Assembly (NCBI RefSeq): GCF_018257795.1
Contig: NZ_JAERJD010000006.1
Span: forward strand, 1 to 64,000
Direction of reading: 5' to 3'
Source: Citrobacter sp. JGM124
Lineage (GTDB): Bacteria > Pseudomonadota > Gammaproteobacteria > Enterobacterales > Enterobacteriaceae
DNA: 64,000 nucleotides
A program made the translations under genes and the position numbers. Below, piece by piece: positions 60,850-64,000 of the stretch. Numbering within the stretch: the first letter of the stretch is position 1; every line of letters starts with the position of its first letter. The notes under the pieces were generated by a model. It was not told where the DNA came from. It searched no databases and saw only the letters and a list, made by a program, of their open reading frames with translations.

Positions 60850-61461
60850 ATGAAACTTTGGTTAGTCCGTCATGGACAAACACAAGCCAATCTCGACAAG
60901 CGTTATAGCGGGCAATCAGAAACGCCGCTGACACCGGTTGGCCTTGATCAGGCCTTAGCGGTGGGGGAAAAGTTGCAGCATCTCTCTTTTGATAAGGTTT
61001 TTTGCGGTGAATCAGGCCGGGTGCAGCAGACCACTCAACGAGTACTGCAGCAACGTAAGCTGCCAGTTATCACAACGCCGTTAGTCAATGAAATGTTTTT
61101 CGGCGACTGGGAGATGCACAGCGCCCTCGAGTTGACAGAGAAGTACCCGACACAGTACGCCGCCTGGTGTGATGACTGGCAAAACGTGGTCCCACCAGCA
61201 GGAGAAAGTTTTACCGCGTTTTATCAACGTATTGCACAATTTATCGCACAGCTTAAGTGTGAGGATAAGCAGGCCAATATTCTGGTTGTCAGCCATCAAG
61301 GCGTGCTGAGTCTGCTGATCTGTCAGTTGTTAAAACTCCCTCCGGAGGCCATGTGGAGCTTTGCCATTGAGCAAGGAGCATGGAGCGAGATACAGCTCTA
61401 TGAAGATTTTGCAGTACTGCAGTGTCTGAATAACCGAGCCCCGGCCTCCCAAGAGATTTAA
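60850..61461 (+). CDS. cobC: CobC, alpha-ribazole-5'-phosphate phosphatase
   Basis: CobC removes the phosphate from alpha-ribazole phosphate or adenosylcobalamin phosphate in nucleotide-loop assembly. It belongs to the histidine-phosphatase family: LVRHGQTQAN (His8), the second arginine in SGRVQQT and the general-acid Glu in EMFFGDWE. The distal histidine is in VVSHQGVLSLL. Length is 203 residues. No B12 riboswitch is seen in the short cobD-cobC gap. Confidence 0.94.
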   Translation: MKLWLVRHGQTQANLDKRYSGQSETPLTPVGLDQALAVGEKLQHLSFDKVFCGESGRVQQTTQRVLQQRKLPVITTPLVNEMFFGDWEMHSALELTEKYPTQYAAWCDDWQNVVPPAGESFTAFYQRIAQFIAQLKCEDKQANILVVSHQGVLSLLICQLLKLPPEAMWSFAIEQGAWSEIQLYEDFAVLQCLNNRAPASQEI

Positions 61462-61915
61462 CCCTGCCCAGCCATGGCCCATCCACCCCAGGGATTACTA
61501 TTTTCAGCGAACACGCCAGAAAAAGAGCGCCCCCCTTTGTAAGCCTGGAGCCCTTACCACCGGTTTCGCCCCTGTTCACAGTATCTGATGCACTTGCCGT
61601 GACATCGTTAACAGAAAAAGACGGGGCCTGACGGTAATTCTTCAGTAAAAAATCCAGTGGTCATGGCCTCCGCGAAAAGCAGTCATTGACAGGCTCTGTC
61701 AGGCTGTTATGCTCCGCTGCCACTATTTTCTACCCGTATTATGTTGCGACTTTGAAATTGTTTTACAAAAATGGCGATGCAAACTCTGTCTCGCAATGGG
61801 ATGATATAGCCAAAGGGTGAATTGGTGCCTTTTGGCTGGGTCAGAATAACCAATCTCTACTGTATAATGACGTCGCAACGTATCAAATCAGACTATTACG
61901 CTCTCAGGGGGACTC
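61462..61915. other. Gap between cobC and rsfS
   Basis: These 454 bases hold no recognised gene. They contain a good promoter (61686-61713) and a TATAAT at 61863-61868 without a clear -35, both pointing at rsfS. No terminator for cobC with a T-tract was found. Confidence 0.5.
61686..61713 (+). promoter_or_regulatory. Candidate promoter of rsfS-rlmH-mrdA
   Basis: TTGACA, 16 bases, TATGCT. The -35 is perfect and overlaps a small GACAG/CTGTC inverted repeat (61688-61700). The leader to rsfS would be about 200 bases. Confidence 0.55.
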
Positions 61916-62233
61916 TTGCAGGGTAAAGCATTCCAGGATTTCGTCATCGATAAAATTGATGACCTTAAAGGCCAGGACATCATCGCGATTGATGTCAAAG
62001 GTAAATCAAGCATCACCGACTGTATGGTTATTTGTACCGGTACATCTAATCGTCACGTTATGGCTATTGCAGAAAACGTCGTTCAGGCGTCACGCGAAAT
62101 TGGACTGACACCAATGGGCGTCAAAGGTATTACAGCCTCTGACTGGGTCGTTGTTGACCTCGGCGAAGTCATTGTTCATGTGATGCAAGAAGAAAGCCGT
62201 CAGCTGTACGAACTCGAAAAGCTCTGGAGCTAA
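61916..62233 (+). CDS. rsfS: RsfS (YbeB), ribosomal silencing factor
   Basis: RsfS binds ribosomal protein L14 and blocks subunit joining when nutrients run low. It starts [20 protein letters not shown], with [20 protein letters not shown] and the C-terminal [15 protein letters not shown]. Start is TTG, preceded by CAGGGGGA, giving 105 residues as in E. coli. It is first in rsfS-rlmH-mrdA; rlmH begins 3 bases after its stop. Confidence 0.97.
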   Translation: MQGKAFQDFVIDKIDDLKGQDIIAIDVKGKSSITDCMVICTGTSNRHVMAIAENVVQASREIGLTPMGVKGITASDWVVVDLGEVIVHVMQEESRQLYELEKLWS

Positions 62234-62236
62234 CGC

Positions 62237-62707
62237 GTGAAGCTGCAACTGGTCGCTGTTGGAACCAAAATGCCTGACTGGGTACAAACCGGATTTACCG
62301 AGTATTTACGCCGTTTTCCTAAAGATATGCCATTTGAATTGGTTGAAGTACCCGCGGGGAAACGGGGTAAGAATGCTGATATTAAGCGCATCCTGGAAAA
62401 AGAGGGTGAGATGATGCTGGCTGCTGCGGGTAAAGGTAATCGGATTGTCACTCTGGATATCCCCGGGCAACCTTGGGACACACCACAGCTTGCCGTGCAG
62501 CTTGAACGCTGGAAACAAGATGGCCGCGATGTGAGTTTATTGATTGGTGGCCCTGAAGGGCTGGCTCCCTGCTGTAAGGCTGCGGCTGAACAGAGCTGGT
62601 CTCTTTCTGCACTGACAATGCCTCATCCTCTGGTCAGGGTTCTGGTTGCTGAAAGCTTATATCGAGCCTGGAGCATCACCACTAATCACCCCTACCACCG
62701 TGAATAA
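62237..62707 (+). CDS. rlmH: RlmH, 23S rRNA pseudouridine-1915 N3-methyltransferase
   Basis: RlmH methylates pseudouridine 1915 in helix 69 of 23S rRNA on assembled 70S ribosomes. It has a SPOUT (trefoil-knot) fold with the SAM motif [11 protein letters not shown] and the C-terminal [21 protein letters not shown]. Start is GTG. Length is 156 against 155, one extra residue being in [10 protein letters not shown]. It lies between rsfS and mrdA. Confidence 0.97.
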   Translation: MKLQLVAVGTKMPDWVQTGFTEYLRRFPKDMPFELVEVPAGKRGKNADIKRILEKEGEMMLAAAGKGNRIVTLDIPGQPWDTPQLAVQLERWKQDGRDVSLLIGGPEGLAPCCKAAAEQSWSLSALTMPHPLVRVLVAESLYRAWSITTNHPYHRE

Positions 62708-62734
62708 ACCTGTGCAGGTCATATCAGGCGGCCA

Positions 62735-64000
62735 ATGAAATTACAGAACTCTTTTCGCGACTATTCTGCTGAGTCGGCGCTCTTTGTGCGCCGTGCTCTT
62801 GTCGCTTTTTTAGGCATTTTACTGCTCACGGGCGTCTTGCTCGTCAATCTTTACCATTTACAAGTTACCCGCTTTAGTGATTACCAGACACGCTCTAATG
62901 TTAACCGTATCAAACTGGTTCCCATTACTCCAAGCAGGGGCATTATTTATGACAGAAACGGCACGCCACTAGCAGCGAACCGGACTATCTATCAAATGGA
63001 AATGATGCCTGAGAAAGTGGATAACGTACAAGACACCCTGGATGCGCTCCGATCAGTGATAGACCTGACGGACGAAGATATCGCCAACTTCAAAAAAGAA
63101 CGAGCGCGTTCTCATCGCTTCACCTCGATCCCGGTTAAAAATAACCTGACCGAAGTTCAGGTTGCTCGTTTTGCTGTTAATCAGTACCGCTTTCCTGGGG
63201 TTGAAGTCAAAGGCTATAAACGCCGTTTTTATCCCTATGGTTCCGCCCTGACCCATGTTATTGGTTATGTTTCCAAAATTAATGATAAAGACGTTGAACG
63301 TCTGAAAAAAGACGAGAAACTGGCCAATTACGCCGCCACTCGGGATATCGGTAAACTTGGGATCGAACGTTACTATGAAGATATTCTTCATGGTCAGACC
63401 GGCTACGAAGAGGTTGAGGTCAATAACCGTGGCCGCGTGATCCGTCAGCTTAAAGAAGTGCCGCCGATTGCCGGCAACGATATCTATCTGACTCTGGATC
63501 TGAAACTACAAACCTATATTGAAACGTTACTGGAAGGCAGCCGTGCTTCCGTTATCGTTACCGATCCCAATACCGGGGGGATTCTGGCACTGGTCTCCAT
63601 GCCGAGTTATAACCCTAACCTGTTTGTTGATGGTATCTCCAGCAAGGATTATTCCGGGCTGCTCAATGACCCCGATACCCCTTTGATTAACCGTGCCACC
63701 CAGGGGATCTATCCTCCGGCCTCAACAGTAAAACCCTATATTGCCGTGTCAGCACTCAGTGCCGGGGTTATCAACCGTAATACTTCTCTGTTTGATCCTG
63801 GCTGGTGGCAGCTTCCTGGTTCTGAAAAACGCTACCGCGACTGGAAAAAGTGGGGCCACGGACGCCTGAACGTCACCAAGTCACTTGAAGAGTCAGCAGA
63901 TACCTTCTTCTATCAGGTTGCCTATGACTTAGGTATTGACCGTCTCGGGGAATGGATGAACAAATTTGGCTATGGTCATTACACGGGAATTGACCTTGCA
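62735..64000 (+). CDS. mrdA: MrdA (PBP2), peptidoglycan transpeptidase of elongation, 3' truncated by window
   Basis: PBP2 is the transpeptidase of the Rod complex, working with RodA in cell-wall elongation. The first 422 codons are present and the frame stays open to the window edge; E. coli PBP2 has 633 residues. Visible are the membrane anchor (about 21-43, VAFLGILLLTGVLLVNLY), the pedestal region with SRGIIYDRNG, and the catalytic STVK motif with Ser330, the same position as in E. coli. The residue before it is Ala (PPASTVKP) where E. coli has Gly. The SAD motif follows in EESADTFFYQ. Confidence 0.97.
   Translation, partial: MKLQNSFRDYSAESALFVRRALVAFLGILLLTGVLLVNLYHLQVTRFSDYQTRSNVNRIKLVPITPSRGIIYDRNGTPLAANRTIYQMEMMPEKVDNVQDTLDALRSVIDLTDEDIANFKKERARSHRFTSIPVKNNLTEVQVARFAVNQYRFPGVEVKGYKRRFYPYGSALTHVIGYVSKINDKDVERLKKDEKLANYAATRDIGKLGIERYYEDILHGQTGYEEVEVNNRGRVIRQLKEVPPIAGNDIYLTLDLKLQTYIETLLEGSRASVIVTDPNTGGILALVSMPSYNPNLFVDGISSKDYSGLLNDPDTPLINRATQGIYPPASTVKPYIAVSALSAGVINRNTSLFDPGWWQLPGSEKRYRDWKKWGHGRLNVTKSLEESADTFFYQVAYDLGIDRLGEWMNKFGYGHYTGIDLA

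Noticed and set aside
61289-61579. Minus-strand open frame overlapping the end of cobC
   Set aside because: It overlaps a clear gene, has no ribosome site and no recognisable domain.

Overview
The window is a stretch of chromosome from a member of the Enterobacterales. Almost every protein matches, over its full length, a gene of the Escherichia coli K-12 15-17 minute region, and the order is that of E. coli read backwards (tRNA-Lys, cpoB-pal-tolBARQ-ybgC, ybgE-cydXBA, sucDCBA-sdhBADC, gltA, nei, ybgI, phr, ybfA, pgm-seqA, ybfF, ybfE, fldA, fur, glnS, nagE, nagBACD, asnB, tRNAs, ubiF, miaB, ybeZYX, lnt, gltIJKL, ybeL, leuS-lptE-holA-nadD, cobD, cobC, rsfS-rlmH-mrdA). Identifications rest on recalled protein families and motifs; no database search was made. 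Genus cannot be fixed from this. The region is compact: mngRAB, the ybgD-ybgQ fimbrial block, abrB, pxpABC, ybgA, dtpD, the Rhs element, kdp, speF-potE, chiPQ and the hscC-rihA block, all present in E. coli K-12, are absent, while cobD, which K-12 lacks and Salmonella has, is present.

Layout. 1-6 kb: a tRNA-Lys and the Tol-Pal envelope operon. 6-9 kb: cytochrome bd-I oxidase (cydABX-ybgE). 9.8-21.4 kb: the TCA block, with sdhCDAB-sucABCD on the minus strand diverging from gltA on the plus strand. 21.4-26.8 kb: a short accessory zone with DNA repair genes (nei, phr), ybgI, ybfA, a half-size EamA-type membrane protein, and a 135-residue protein I do not recognise. 26.8-33.7 kb: pgm-seqA, ybfF, ybfE, flavodoxin, Fur and glutaminyl-tRNA synthetase. 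34-40.4 kb: amino-sugar uptake and catabolism (nagE divergent from nagBACD) with a clear NagC-type operator and CRP-like site. 40.7-43 kb: asnB and a tRNA-Met/Gln/Gln operon. 43-50 kb: ubiquinone and tRNA modification, ribosome maturation and lipoprotein acylation genes. 50-54 kb: the glutamate/aspartate ABC transporter, preceded by a sigma-54 promoter. 54-64 kb: leuS operon, two cobalamin genes, and rsfS-rlmH-mrdA, with mrdA cut by the window edge.

Functionally this is core metabolism: citrate synthase, 2-oxoglutarate dehydrogenase, succinyl-CoA synthetase and succinate dehydrogenase feed quinol to cytochrome bd; the nag genes channel GlcNAc to fructose-6-P; Tol-Pal, Lnt, LptE and PBP2 maintain the envelope. 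No insertion sequence, prophage, CRISPR array or broken gene was seen. The least ordinary items are the unknown Ser/Thr-rich protein between gltA and nei, several candidate non-coding or leader elements (an SdhX-like 3'UTR RNA, a SroC-like segment, a uof-like peptide overlapping fur), perfect inverted repeats between suc/sdh genes, and two abutting palindromes upstream of gltI.
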